DNA from: Pseudoflavonifractor sp902362925
Lineage (GTDB): Bacteria; Bacillota; Clostridia; Oscillospirales; Oscillospiraceae
Length of the DNA: 64,000 nucleotides
Direction: 5' to 3' (one strand)
Assembly (NCBI GenBank): GCA_902362925.1
Contig: CABIYL010000007.1
Within the stretch, counting starts at the first letter, position 1. Every line of letters starts with the position of its first letter. A program made the position numbers and the translations under genes. Positions 8,287-16,571 of the stretch are shown one piece after another. The notes beneath the pieces were generated by a model that saw only the letters and a list, made by a program, of their open reading frames with translations, was not told the DNA's origin and did not search any database.

Positions 8287-8958
8287 TTATTCCCAGGGCT
8301 GGAACTGGGCGTCCAGCACGTCCTTCCGGTGGAAGGCCACATAGTCCGGGGACGCCTCGGGACAGTGCTCCCGGATGGCAGACACAATCAGCTCCGGGTT
8401 CAGGCCCGGATTCTGGGCCCGGATGATAAGGTCCAGGGCGATGGTGTCCCGCCGTCCCTCCACGGTGAACTTGGCGATGAGGGGAATCAGGTCCACCTCC
8501 ACCTGGCCGCTCTTGGCCTTCTTGGACTTCTTGATCACCACCAGGCTCTCCCGGCTCAGCAGGTCCCGGATGGCGGTCTCCGCCCCAAAGGGCGCGCCGT
8601 TCTCATACTCCAAGGTAACGATATAGTTGACGTAGGTCAGGGCCTTCACGGGCTTGGCCGCCTCGTAGCACTTCTGCACCATAATGCCCTCGGGCAGCAC
8701 CGCGTTCATCCGCTCGGGCACCTCGCTCAGCTCCGCGCCGCCCCGCAGCTCAAACTCCAGCACCTCGCACTGGCTGGCAAAGCCCACCGACAGCGGCAGC
8801 GGAATGGACACAAAGGCGTGGGGATTGAAGCCCTCAGTGTGGGTAATCTCAATCCCGGCACGGAGAAATGCCCGCTGGAAGGTGCGCATCAGGTCCAGGT
8901 GGGAGATGTACTTGGCCCGCCCGGTCTTGGAAAAACGCAGCCGGTTACTATTCCGCAT
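8287..8958 (-). CDS. TIGR03936 family radical-SAM-associated protein (DUF2344)
   Basis: A 223-residue protein of the TIGR03936/DUF2344 family, found beside or fused to TIGR03960 radical SAM proteins. The N-terminus (RLRFSKTGRAKYISHLDLMR) is the conserved family segment. The ATG at 8958 has GGGAGG upstream and overlaps the last 11 bp of the preceding radical SAM gene, which implies translational coupling. Biochemical function is unknown; the pairing suggests a substrate-binding or accessory role. In many Clostridia the pair sits near RNase G and rplU, but here a terminator follows directly. Confidence 0.9.
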   Translation of the reverse strand: MRNSNRLRFSKTGRAKYISHLDLMRTFQRAFLRAGIEITHTEGFNPHAFVSIPLPLSVGFASQCEVLEFELRGGAELSEVPERMNAVLPEGIMVQKCYEAAKPVKALTYVNYIVTLEYENGAPFGAETAIRDLLSRESLVVIKKSKKAKSGQVEVDLIPLIAKFTVEGRRDTIALDLIIRAQNPGLNPELIVSAIREHCPEASPDYVAFHRKDVLDAQFQPWE

Positions 8959-10786
8959 CGCACTTACCTCCCGGATAGAGCTTGTCCGCCCCGCAGCCGG
9001 TGCACTGCTTCCGGCAGTCGGGGGTAATCTTGTTCTGGTAGCACTGCTCCCGCTCACGCCACAGGAAACGCTTGCTCACACCAGTGGAAATCATGTCCCA
9101 GGGCAGGACCTCGTCCTTGTCCCGCTGACGGGTGGCGTAGAAGTCCATGGACAATCCGCAGGAGGCAAAGGCGTCCTGCCAGCGCTGGAAGTCAAAGTAC
9201 TCGCTCCAGGAGTCGAACTTGGCCCCGTTCCGCCAGGCCTCCTCGATGACGTCGGCCACACGGCGGTCGCCACGGGCAAACACCGCCTCCAGCACGCTGG
9301 TGTCCGGGTCGTGCCAGTTGTAGCTGATGGAACGGCCCCGCATGTTATCCCGCAGCAGCTTCACCCGCCGCTGGTACTCCTCCATGGAGATTTGCGCCTC
9401 CCACTGGAAGGCGGTGTGGGGCTTGGGCACAAAGAAGGAGGTGGAGACCGTAATCCGCACACCACGGCGGGGCTCCGGCGTGGTCTCACGCCAGGCCTGG
9501 TACACCTTCTCCGCCAGGTCGGCAATGCCCAGCACGTCCTCGTCGGTCTCGGTGGGCAGACCCAGCATGAAGTACAGCTTCACCGACGACCAGCCGCCGG
9601 AAAAAGCCGTGCGGCAGGACTGGAGCAGGTCCTCCTCGGTGACGTTCTTGTTGATGGCGTCCCGCAGACGCTGAGTGCCCGCCTCGGGCGCAAAGGTCAG
9701 ACCGGACTTCTTGCCGTGCTGGAGCCGGTGCATCAGGTTCATGGAGAAGTTGTCCGCCCGCAGAGAGGGCAGCGCCAGGCTCACCTTCTCCGGCTCGCAC
9801 CACTCCAGCAGCCCGTCGCACAGCTTGAGCAGGTGGCGGTAGTCGCTGGTGGACAGGGACGACAGGGTCATCTCCTGGTAGCCCGAGTCCTTGCAGGCCT
9901 CAATGCCGTACTTCACCAGCAGCTCCGGGTCACGGGACCGGACAGGCCGGTAGGCGTAGCCCGCCTGACAGAACCGGCAGCCACGGATGCAGCCCCGGAA
10001 CACCTCCAGGGTCACCTTATCCTGGGTAATCTCGGTGGAGGGCACAATGGTCTTCACCGGGAAGTAGGACTTGTTGAAGTCCTGGACAATCCGCTTGGTC
10101 ACCACCTCGGGCGCGCCGTCCCTGGGCGTAATGGCCGCCACGGTGCCGTCCCCATTGTAAGAGATATCATAGAGAGAGGGCACGTACAGACCGGGAATCC
10201 TGGCCGCAGCCTGAAGGAACTCCTCCTTCTCCCAGCCCTCGCTCTTGGCCTTGCGGTACAGCTCCAGCAGCTCCACCGACACGTCCTCGCCCTCACCCAG
10301 GGAGAAGATGTCCACAAAGGGGGCCAGAGGCTCCGGGTTGTAAGCGCAGGTGCCGCCCGCTACAATAATAGGAGACAGCTCATGCCGCTCCTCCGCCCGC
10401 ACGGGCAGACCGGCCAGGTCCAGCATATTGAGCACGTTGGTGTAGGCCATCTCATAGCCCAGCGAGAAGCCAATCATGTCAAAGTCCGCGATGGAGTCGC
10501 CGCTCTCCAGGCCGTAGAGAGGCAGACCCTCGGCCCGCATCTCCTCTTCCATGTCCCCCCAGGGGGCGAACACCCGCTCGCACCAGCACCAGGGCAGGTT
10601 GTTCATCACGCCGTAGAGGATGCGCACGCCCAAATTGGACATGCCGATTTCATAGGTATCCGGGAAGCACAGGGCATACCGTACCTCCACCTTCCGCCGG
10701 TCCTTGACCACCGCGTTATATTCTCCTCCCGTGTACCGGGCAGGCTTCTGCACCCTGGGCAGGATGCGCTCCAGACTACGATTCAT
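8948..10786 (-). CDS. TIGR03960 family B12-binding radical SAM protein
   Basis: A 612-residue protein with an N-terminal B12-binding-like region and a radical SAM barrel. The [4Fe-4S]/SAM motif CxxxCxxC is GCIRGCRFCQAG, near residue 265. The C-terminus carries another cysteine group (CRKQCTGCG), probably a second metal site. Full length for TIGR03960, whose reaction is uncharacterised; an RNA or cofactor modification role is usually guessed. The gene starts a two-gene operon with the overlapping TIGR03936 gene and has a clear promoter upstream. Confidence 0.92.
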   Translation of the reverse strand: MNRSLERILPRVQKPARYTGGEYNAVVKDRRKVEVRYALCFPDTYEIGMSNLGVRILYGVMNNLPWCWCERVFAPWGDMEEEMRAEGLPLYGLESGDSIADFDMIGFSLGYEMAYTNVLNMLDLAGLPVRAEERHELSPIIVAGGTCAYNPEPLAPFVDIFSLGEGEDVSVELLELYRKAKSEGWEKEEFLQAAARIPGLYVPSLYDISYNGDGTVAAITPRDGAPEVVTKRIVQDFNKSYFPVKTIVPSTEITQDKVTLEVFRGCIRGCRFCQAGYAYRPVRSRDPELLVKYGIEACKDSGYQEMTLSSLSTSDYRHLLKLCDGLLEWCEPEKVSLALPSLRADNFSMNLMHRLQHGKKSGLTFAPEAGTQRLRDAINKNVTEEDLLQSCRTAFSGGWSSVKLYFMLGLPTETDEDVLGIADLAEKVYQAWRETTPEPRRGVRITVSTSFFVPKPHTAFQWEAQISMEEYQRRVKLLRDNMRGRSISYNWHDPDTSVLEAVFARGDRRVADVIEEAWRNGAKFDSWSEYFDFQRWQDAFASCGLSMDFYATRQRDKDEVLPWDMISTGVSKRFLWREREQCYQNKITPDCRKQCTGCGADKLYPGGKCDAE

Positions 10787-10829
10787 GACAAACCCCCGTC
10801 AGTCCGTTCCATTTTTCGTTAACCGTTAT

Positions 10830-10858
10830 ATTTTACCCTTTACATGTGTACTTGGCAA
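10830..10858 (-). promoter_or_regulatory. Promoter of the TIGR03960-TIGR03936 operon
   Basis: Minus-strand TTGCCA (10853-10858), a 17-bp spacer and TAAAAT (10830-10835), about 45 bp from the start codon. Confidence 0.75.
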
Positions 10859-10982
10859 GTCCATTTTCTGCTTTTTCTAACTTATTTCGCGGCCCATGGC
10901 CGCCAAAATTCCTCTTCTCCCCCGCTCCTCCCATATCCTGCCTCCGCCGCAAAATCTTTTTTCATAAAATTCTATTTTGCTG

Positions 10983-11011
10983 TTGACAAGCTGTCCGGCA
11001 TGTGATATTAT
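10983..11011 (+). promoter_or_regulatory. Promoter of the tRNA-Ser pair
   Basis: Consensus TTGACA (10983-10988), a 17-bp spacer and TATTAT (11006-11011), starting about 35 bp before the first tRNA. The bases between this and the radical SAM promoter show no gene. Confidence 0.85.
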
Positions 11012-11044
11012 TCTATCCGTTGCATCTGACTTGAACCCGGGCGT

Positions 11045-11131
11045 GGAGAGATGTCCGAGTGGTTTAAGGAGCCGGTCTTGAAAACCGGTGACTCGCAAGA
11101 GCCGTGGGTTCGAATCCCACTCTCTCCGCCA
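11045..11131 (+). tRNA. tRNA-Ser (anticodon TGA)
   Basis: Class II tRNA with acceptor GGAGAGA pairing TCTCTCC, anticodon stem CCGGT/ACCGG around loop CTTGAAA (anticodon TGA), a long variable arm, T-loop GGTTCGAATCC and an encoded CCA end. Confidence 0.96.
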
Positions 11132-11193
11132 CTTTTCTTTTTTGAAAGATGGCAGACGAGTTATCTGATGCAAATGCGCATCCCGGCCGATAC

Positions 11194-11284
11194 GCAGAAG
11201 TACCCAAGTGGCCGAAGGGGCTCCCCTGCTAAGGGAGTAGGCGGGTAAAACCGTGCGAGGGTTCAAATCCCTCCTTCTGCGCCA
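11194..11284 (+). tRNA. tRNA-Ser (anticodon GCT)
   Basis: Class II tRNA with acceptor GCAGAAG pairing CTTCTGC, anticodon stem CTCCC/GGGAG around loop CTGCTAA (anticodon GCT), a long variable arm, T-loop GGTTCAAATCC and CCA. It lies 62 bp after the first tRNA and is probably cotranscribed with it. Confidence 0.96.
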
Positions 11285-11285
11285 A

Positions 11286-11325
11286 AAACCCGAAGTCTTT
11301 GATTTCAAAGACTTCGGGTTTTTTC
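11286..11325 (+). terminator. Terminator of the tRNA-Ser operon
   Basis: A perfect 14-bp stem (11289-11302 with 11305-11318) followed by a T-run, beginning 5 nt after the CCA end. Confidence 0.9.
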
Positions 11326-11444
11326 TTTTTTGTTCCTACCCTTTATTTCCTGTTCCGTCTTCCTTCCGGGCGTTTCGCCTCTTTTCGACCTTCCTCGCCG
11401 CCCGCTGTGTCTATACTGGAGGCACAGAAAAGGAGGGTTTTCCC

Positions 11445-11939
11445 ATGGGTTCCTTAAAAAGACGTCTGCTTCCCCTGCTGCTCTCCCTGGTGCTGCTCTG
11501 TTCGTGTACTGCGGGCACACCGGACTCTTCCCTCAGTGTGTCCCCTACCCCCAGTGAGCCGGCACCCAGCCAGGTCCAGTCCAGTATCTCCCCCAGCCCG
11601 TCTCCCAGTGAGACCGCCCTGTCCGAGATTCAGCCCAGCGTCTCCCCCACTCCGGCCACTGTGGTGTCGGAGCCGTCCCCCAGCCAAAGTGCACCGGTCC
11701 CCAGCCAGACCGCTCCGGTCCCCCTTCCCTCTCCCAGCGCGGCCCCGGTGTCGGAGGCCCCGGTCACGGATACGGCCTCTGAGGAACCGGTGGAGGTCAC
11801 AGTCTACCTCACCAAAACCGGGGAGAAGTACCATTCAGACGGGTGCCAGTACCTCAGCAGGAGCCAGATTCCCATCTCTCTGGCGGACGCCAAGGCTGGC
11901 GGCTACACCCCCTGTTCCAAATGCAATCCGCCCAGGTGA
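11445..11939 (+). CDS. Ser/Pro-rich lipoprotein with C-terminal Cys/His domain
   Basis: A 164-residue predicted lipoprotein: basic start, hydrophobic core and lipobox-like LLCSC near residue 17. A low-complexity linker of Ser, Pro, Thr and Val runs from about residue 20 to 115. A compact C-terminal module of about 45 residues contains YHSDGCQYL and PCSKCNPP, with one His and three Cys that could bind a metal. Similar tails occur at the ends of secreted nucleases and other exported proteins in Firmicutes; their role is unclear. The ATG at 11445 follows AGGAGGG. The product is probably tethered to the cell surface. Confidence 0.75.
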   Translation: MGSLKRRLLPLLLSLVLLCSCTAGTPDSSLSVSPTPSEPAPSQVQSSISPSPSPSETALSEIQPSVSPTPATVVSEPSPSQSAPVPSQTAPVPLPSPSAAPVSEAPVTDTASEEPVEVTVYLTKTGEKYHSDGCQYLSRSQIPISLADAKAGGYTPCSKCNPPR

Positions 11940-11963
11940 CGGCGGACAGCCCCCATACAGGCA

Positions 11964-12007
11964 AAAAACCGGCCCGGTCCCTCTTTTGGGGACCGGGCCG
12001 GACTGTT
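11964..12007. terminator. Bidirectional terminator between the lipoprotein and Na/Pi genes
   Basis: A 12-bp GC-rich perfect stem (11969-11980 with 11990-12001), A-run left and T-run right, between convergent genes. Confidence 0.85.
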
Positions 12008-12018
12008 TTCTGTCTGTG

Positions 12019-13665
12019 TTACCGGGCGTGGGCGGCCTCTGCCCGCTCCTGGGCAATGTTCAGCGCATGGTCGCCGATGCGCTCAAAGTCGGTGAGCAGT
12101 TCGGAGAAGAGGATACAGGCCTCGTCGGAGCAGGAACCGCTCTTCATCCGCTCCAGCTGGCTCTGGCGGAACTCGGCGGTCATGTCGTCGATGCGCTGCT
12201 CCAGCTTCTCCATGGAGCCGAGCCAGCCCTGGGACACGTCGGCGTCGGCGGCCAGGGTGTCCAGCGCGGCCAGACACACGTCACGCATCTCACGCAGCTC
12301 GTCCTTGGCGCCCTCAGAGAAGTGAATCCCCTTCTTTTCCATCATGGTGCTGTACTCGCAGATGTTCATGGCGTGGTCGCCGATACGCTCGATGTTGCCG
12401 GTAATCTTGAAGTAGGCAGACACGGCGGCGGAGTCGGTCTCGTTGGTCTCGTGGGAGATGACCTTGGAGATATACTGGGAGATCTCCTTGTTCAGGTAGT
12501 CGATATAGGTCTCAGTCTCCTCGGCCTTGCTCAGCAGCTCGGGCTTGACCTCCAGCACAGCCTGGAAGGCCAGATCGATGTTTCCGCGGGCCTTGCCCAG
12601 CATGCGCTGGAGCTCCTCACGGATCTGGTTGAGGTAGATGGCAGAGGTACCGATGGCGATGGAGCGGTCCTTGTCCACGGCAATGGGCTTGAGGTACTGC
12701 AGGTGCATGCCCTCTTCCTTCTCCTCCTTGCGGTCGGGCAGGATGTGCATGGCCAGGTTGACCAGGTGACCGCCCACGGGGAGGAGCAGCAGGGTGGTAA
12801 CCACGTTGAAGAGGGTGTGCATGTTGGCGATCTGGGCGGCGGCGTTGTCCGGCGTCAGGCTCGCGACGAGGTCGGTCAGCGGCGTGAGCATACAGACCAC
12901 CGTGAAGATGATAGTGCCGATGATATTGAAGGAGAGGTGGATAATGGTGGTGCGCTTGGCGTTGCGGCTGGTGCCGATGGCGGCCAGCACGGCGGTGATG
13001 CAGGTGCCGATGTTCTGGCCGAAGAGGACGTACACAGCGGTGGGCAGGGTCACCACGCCGCTCATGGCCAGGGCCTGAAGGATACCCACCGACGCGGAGG
13101 AGGACTGGATGATGGCGGTAAAAATGGTGCCGGTGAGGATGCCCACCAGGGGGTTGGAGAAGGTGGAGACCAGATTCACAAAGGCCTCGGAGTCACGCAG
13201 GGGGGACATGGCGGCGCTCATCATGTCCATGCCGATGAACAGAATGCCCAGACCGGCCAGGATGGAGCCGATGTGGTGGACCTTGGGGTTCTTGAGGAAG
13301 ACCATCAGGGCAATGCCGATGAAGGCGAACAGGGGGGCCATGGCGCCCACGTCCAGGGCGATGAGCTGGCCGGTGATGGTGGTACCGATGTTAGCGCCCA
13401 TGATGATCCACACGGCCTGGCGCAGGGTCATCATGCCCGAGTTGACGAAGCCCACCACCATGACCGTGGTGGCCGAGGAGGACTGGATGACCGCAGTGAT
13501 GACCGCGCCCACCAGCACGCCCAGCAGACGGTTGGAGGTGAGCTTTTCCAGGATACTCTTCATCCGGTTGCCTGCGGCGGCCTCCAGGCCGGAGCTCATC
13601 ATCTGCATTCCGTGGAGGAACAGGGCCAGACCGCCCAGCAGACTCAATATGTCGGTAATTTTCAT
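12019..13665 (-). CDS. Na/Pi cotransporter family protein with PhoU-like domain
   Basis: A 548-residue protein of the NptA/YjbB-like Na+/phosphate cotransporter family. The N-terminal 300 or so residues hold two inverted membrane repeats with the signature QSSSATTVM near residue 61 and QSSSASVGI in the second repeat. The C-terminal 200 residues are a cytosolic PhoU-like helical domain. Family members move phosphate with Na+, often outward. The ATG at 13665 has AAGGAGAAAG upstream. It is transcribed from a promoter about 215 bp away through a structured leader with a small ORF and a terminator-like hairpin, so attenuation is likely. Confidence 0.93.
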   Translation of the reverse strand: MKITDILSLLGGLALFLHGMQMMSSGLEAAAGNRMKSILEKLTSNRLLGVLVGAVITAVIQSSSATTVMVVGFVNSGMMTLRQAVWIIMGANIGTTITGQLIALDVGAMAPLFAFIGIALMVFLKNPKVHHIGSILAGLGILFIGMDMMSAAMSPLRDSEAFVNLVSTFSNPLVGILTGTIFTAIIQSSSASVGILQALAMSGVVTLPTAVYVLFGQNIGTCITAVLAAIGTSRNAKRTTIIHLSFNIIGTIIFTVVCMLTPLTDLVASLTPDNAAAQIANMHTLFNVVTTLLLLPVGGHLVNLAMHILPDRKEEKEEGMHLQYLKPIAVDKDRSIAIGTSAIYLNQIREELQRMLGKARGNIDLAFQAVLEVKPELLSKAEETETYIDYLNKEISQYISKVISHETNETDSAAVSAYFKITGNIERIGDHAMNICEYSTMMEKKGIHFSEGAKDELREMRDVCLAALDTLAADADVSQGWLGSMEKLEQRIDDMTAEFRQSQLERMKSGSCSDEACILFSELLTDFERIGDHALNIAQERAEAAHAR

Positions 13666-13720
13666 TCTCTTTCTCCTTACTCCTTACACACAATTCTTTT
13701 TCCACCGGTTTGGGCAAAAA

Positions 13721-13789
13721 GAAAAAAGAGCATAGCCCGCCTCCCGGAAGTCCGGAACGCAGGTCATACTCTCATTTTTCCTCTATGCT
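13721..13789 (-). promoter_or_regulatory. Terminator-like hairpin in the Na/Pi leader
   Basis: On the minus strand AGCATAG (13783-13789) pairs with CTATGCT (13729-13735) around an inner TCCGG-type hairpin, followed by a T-run at 13721-13728. It lies about 60 bp before the start codon and could stop transcription before the gene. Confidence 0.55.
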
Positions 13790-13837
13790 TTTGTCCGGCA
13801 GCTGATGCAGGCGCCAGCATGCGGCGTCATCCATCAT
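13772..13837 (-). CDS. Possible 21-codon leader peptide upstream of the Na/Pi gene
   Basis: Two consecutive ATGs (13837 and 13834) follow GAGAGGG at a good distance. The reading frame MMDDAACWRLHQLPDKSIEEK ends inside the 5' half of the leader hairpin. That overlap is what an attenuator with a sensor peptide needs. There is no run of one amino acid, so a classic amino-acid attenuator is unlikely. Translation is unproven. Confidence 0.35.
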   Translation of the reverse strand: MMDDAACWRLHQLPDKSIEEK

Positions 13838-13886
13838 GTGCAAAACCCTCTCTTAATTTATCATGTTTGTAAACCGATACGGGTTA

Positions 13887-13916
13887 AGTATATCAAATTG
13901 TAAAATCCAGCGTCAA
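13887..13916 (-). promoter_or_regulatory. Promoter of the Na/Pi cotransporter gene
   Basis: Minus-strand TTGACG (13911-13916), an 18-bp spacer and TATACT (13887-13892). A near-palindrome AACCGATACGGGTT (13872-13885) directly downstream could be an operator. Confidence 0.7.
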
Positions 13917-13977
13917 TAGACTTTACAATAGTTTTACATTATCGCTGCAAAACCTCTATTTTCTCCCTTCCTCCACC

Positions 13978-14006
13978 TTGTATCTTTGGGCAACCTGTGG
14001 TACAAT
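13978..14006 (+). promoter_or_regulatory. Promoter of the LacI-type regulator
   Basis: TTGTAT (13978-13983), a 17-bp spacer and TACAAT (14001-14006), 28 bp before the start codon. Confidence 0.65.
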
Positions 14007-14022
14007 TTTTTTACTAAAAAAA
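14006..14022 (+). promoter_or_regulatory. Candidate operator at the LacI-type gene (autoregulation)
   Basis: TTTTTTTACTAAAAAAA is a perfect 17-bp odd palindrome at the expected transcription start. Its 13-bp core is the reverse complement of the core in the gal promoter palindrome at 15166-15182, so one regulator may bind both. Confidence 0.6.
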
Positions 14023-14033
14023 GGAGGTCCGCT

Positions 14034-15074
14034 ATGGCAACGCTGAAAGAGCTCTCTGACCGCACGGGCTACTCCCCTGCCACCATCTCCCGCATCCTGA
14101 CCGGGGACCCTTCCCTGACGGTGACCGACGAGGCCAGAAAGCGGGTGCTGGAGGAGGCCGGACGGCTGGACTACGCCGCCACCCGCAGCCGCCGGGGACG
14201 GTCGCCCAAGATGCTGCTGCGGGTGGGAGTGGCCGAAATGCTCACGCCGGAGCAGCAGCTGGCCGACCCCTACTACCTCTATCTGCGCAACTTTGTGGAA
14301 CAGGCCTGCGGCGAGCGCAAATACGCCTTTCTCCCCCTGGAGCGGCAGGGTGAGGAGGGCTTCGCCCCGCCGGAGGGCGCCGCCCTGGACGGCATCATCG
14401 CCATCGGCATCTTTACCCGGGAGCAGCAGGCGGCGCTGGCCGCCGTCAGCCCCAACCTGGTGTTCCTGGACTCCTCCCCCGACGAGGCCCGGTTTGACTC
14501 GGTGGTGCTCAACTACGCCCTTGGCATCCGTCTGGCCCTGGACCATCTCCTCTCCCTGGGTCACACCCGCATCGGCTTCATCGGTCCGGCGGAGAAGCTG
14601 GGCGACTGCAAGGAGCCTGCCCCCGAGGTGCGGCGGAGCTGTTTCCTTTCCATGATGGAGGCGCGGGGTCTGCTGGACCCCTCCCTGCTGGTGGAGGCCC
14701 CCATGGAGAGCAGGGCCACGGCGGCGGCCATGTCCGCCTTTTTGGACCGGTGCCCCAATCCGCCCACCGCCTTCCTGGCCGCCAACGAGGAGAACGCCAT
14801 GGGCGCCAGCCGTGCGCTGGAGGCCAGAGGGCTGTCGGTGCCGGGAGACGTGTCCCTGGTGTCCTTCAATGACACCCCCCTGTCCCAGCTCATGACCCCG
14901 CCCCTCACCTCAGTGTCCACCCACGCCGGCGAGATGGCTCGCACTGCCGTGGGCCTGCTGAGCGAGTGGACCTCCGCCGTAGCGGGGCGTCCGGTGCGCA
15001 CCCTGCCCCAGAAAGTGGTCGTCCCCCCTACCCTGGCCGTCCGCGAGAGCACCGCTCCCCCGGCACAGCGGTAA
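14034..15074 (+). CDS. LacI/GalR family transcriptional regulator (probable gal repressor)
   Basis: A 346-residue regulator with an N-terminal helix-turn-helix (residues 2-24, ATLKELSDRTGYSPATISRIL), a hinge region, and a periplasmic-binding-like sugar domain (HTRIGFIGP, VPGDVSLVSFND). The ATG at 14034 follows AGGAGG; an upstream in-frame start is unsupported. It precedes galK-galE-galT on the same strand. A palindrome at its promoter is shared with the gal promoter, which supports a GalR-type repressor that also controls itself. The inducer, presumably galactose or a galactoside, is inferred. The first helix resembles EbgR/GalR-type regulators. Confidence 0.9.
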   Translation: MATLKELSDRTGYSPATISRILTGDPSLTVTDEARKRVLEEAGRLDYAATRSRRGRSPKMLLRVGVAEMLTPEQQLADPYYLYLRNFVEQACGERKYAFLPLERQGEEGFAPPEGAALDGIIAIGIFTREQQAALAAVSPNLVFLDSSPDEARFDSVVLNYALGIRLALDHLLSLGHTRIGFIGPAEKLGDCKEPAPEVRRSCFLSMMEARGLLDPSLLVEAPMESRATAAAMSAFLDRCPNPPTAFLAANEENAMGASRALEARGLSVPGDVSLVSFNDTPLSQLMTPPLTSVSTHAGEMARTAVGLLSEWTSAVAGRPVRTLPQKVVVPPTLAVRESTAPPAQR

Positions 15075-15162
15075 AATCCGCCTTCGTCTTCGCTTTTCTG
15101 CACAATCAGGCCGCCCGTTTTTGTGGGGAACGCCGAAGTTCTGGAAAGGGAAAATATTGCGG

Positions 15163-15191
15163 TTGAATTTTTAGTAAAAATTAAATATACT
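15163..15191 (+). promoter_or_regulatory. Promoter of the gal operon
   Basis: TTGAAT (15163-15168), a 17-bp spacer and TATACT (15186-15191). The spacer is almost filled by the operator palindrome, so repressor binding would exclude RNA polymerase. Confidence 0.65.
15166..15182 (+). promoter_or_regulatory. Candidate GalR operator in the gal promoter
   Basis: AATTTTTAGTAAAAATT is a perfect 17-bp odd palindrome between the -35 and -10 boxes. It shares a 13-bp core with the palindrome at the regulator gene (14006-14022). Confidence 0.65.
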
Positions 15192-15238
15192 AAAATCACC
15201 ATGAGACACCACCATAATCTGACTGGGAGTGATTGCAC

Positions 15239-16537
15239 ATGCTTTCCTGTAAAACTCTGATGGACCAGATTGCCGGCGGCAGCTGGGATGAGCGTCTGAA
15301 CCACCTGTACTGCTGCAGCGGAGGCGAGGCCCTGGAGGCCGTCCGCGCCCGGACCATTGAGGCCGTGAAGCGTTACCAGGAGCTCTTCTCCGCCGGTGAC
15401 GACGTCCAGGTGGCCCTGTTCAGCAGCCCCGGCCGCACCGAGCTGGGCGGCAACCACACCGACCACCAGCACGGCTGCGTGCTGGCCGCCAGCGTGAACA
15501 TGGACATGCTGTCCGTGGCCGCCCCCAACGGCACCAGCCAGGTGCGCATTCACTCGGAGGGCTACCCGGTGCTGACGGTGGACCTGTCCAACCTCTCCCC
15601 CGTGGAGAGCGAGAAGGAGACCTCCGCCTCCCTGGTGCGTGGCGTGGCCGCCCGGATGACCGAGCTGGGCCAGGCTCCCGCAGGCTTTGACGCCTACGTC
15701 TGCTCCTCCGTGCCCGCCGGGTCCGGCCTGTCCTCCTCCGCCGCCTACGAGGTGCTGGTGGGCACCATCTTCAATGTGCTCTTCTGCAACCAGGTCTTTA
15801 CCCCCGTCCAGGTGGCCCAGATTGGCCAGTACGCCGAGAACGTGTTCTTCGGCAAGCCCTGCGGCCTGATGGACGAGACCGCCTCCGCTGTGGGCGGCGT
15901 GGTGTCCATCGACTTTAAGGACCCCTCCGCCCCCGTGGTGCGCAAGGTGGACTTCGACTTCCCCGCCACCGGCCACACCCTGTGCATCATCAACTCGGGC
16001 GCCGACCACGCCGACCTGACCGACGCCTACGCCGCCATCACCAACGAGATGAAGTCGGTGGCCGCCTGCTTCGGCAAGGAGGTGCTCCGTGACGTGGACG
16101 AGACCACCTTCCGGGCCACCATCCCCGAGCTGCGCAAGGCTCTGGGCGACCGGGCCGTGCTGCGGGCCATCCACTTCTTTGACGAGAACCGCCGGGCTGT
16201 CCAGGAGGCTGAGGCCCTGGAGAAGGGCGACTTCGCCGCCTTCCTGGCGCTGGTGCGGGCCTCCGGCATGTCCTCCAGCCTGTACCTCCAGAACACCTTC
16301 GCCCCCTCCGACCCCAAGCAGCAGGCCATCCCCATGGTGCTGTGGGCCGCTGAGGAGGTGCTCCAGGGCACCGGCGCCGTCCGTGTCCACGGCGGCGGCT
16401 TCGCCGGCACCGTCCAGGCCTTCGTGCCCAACGACAAGCTGCCCGCCTTCCTGAACGCCATGGAACAGCTGCTGGGCAAGGATATGTGCCACATGCTGTC
16501 CATCCGTCCCGAGGGCGGCTGCCTGGTGGCGGGCTGA
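15239..16537 (+). CDS. galK: Galactokinase
   Basis: A 432-residue GHMP kinase that phosphorylates galactose to galactose-1-phosphate, the first Leloir step. It shows the galactokinase signature variant GRTELGGNHTDHQHG near residue 65, the ATP-binding motif VPAGSGLSSSAA near 160, and the C-terminal motif HGGGFAGT near 385. It is longer than the 390 or so of typical GalK because of about 45 extra N-terminal residues before the signature. The ATG at 15239 has GGGAG 9 nt upstream; a TTG two codons earlier is possible. It is the first gene of the gal operon. Confidence 0.93.
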   Translation: MLSCKTLMDQIAGGSWDERLNHLYCCSGGEALEAVRARTIEAVKRYQELFSAGDDVQVALFSSPGRTELGGNHTDHQHGCVLAASVNMDMLSVAAPNGTSQVRIHSEGYPVLTVDLSNLSPVESEKETSASLVRGVAARMTELGQAPAGFDAYVCSSVPAGSGLSSSAAYEVLVGTIFNVLFCNQVFTPVQVAQIGQYAENVFFGKPCGLMDETASAVGGVVSIDFKDPSAPVVRKVDFDFPATGHTLCIINSGADHADLTDAYAAITNEMKSVAACFGKEVLRDVDETTFRATIPELRKALGDRAVLRAIHFFDENRRAVQEAEALEKGDFAAFLALVRASGMSSSLYLQNTFAPSDPKQQAIPMVLWAAEEVLQGTGAVRVHGGGFAGTVQAFVPNDKLPAFLNAMEQLLGKDMCHMLSIRPEGGCLVAG

Positions 16538-16571
16538 GCGCCGCCAATCCATCATCAGGAGGTAATTTCCC

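Noticed and set aside
15201..15260. Short frame MRHHHNLTGSD... before galK as a His leader peptide
   Set aside because: No ribosome site and only three His; gal genes have no reason for histidine attenuation.
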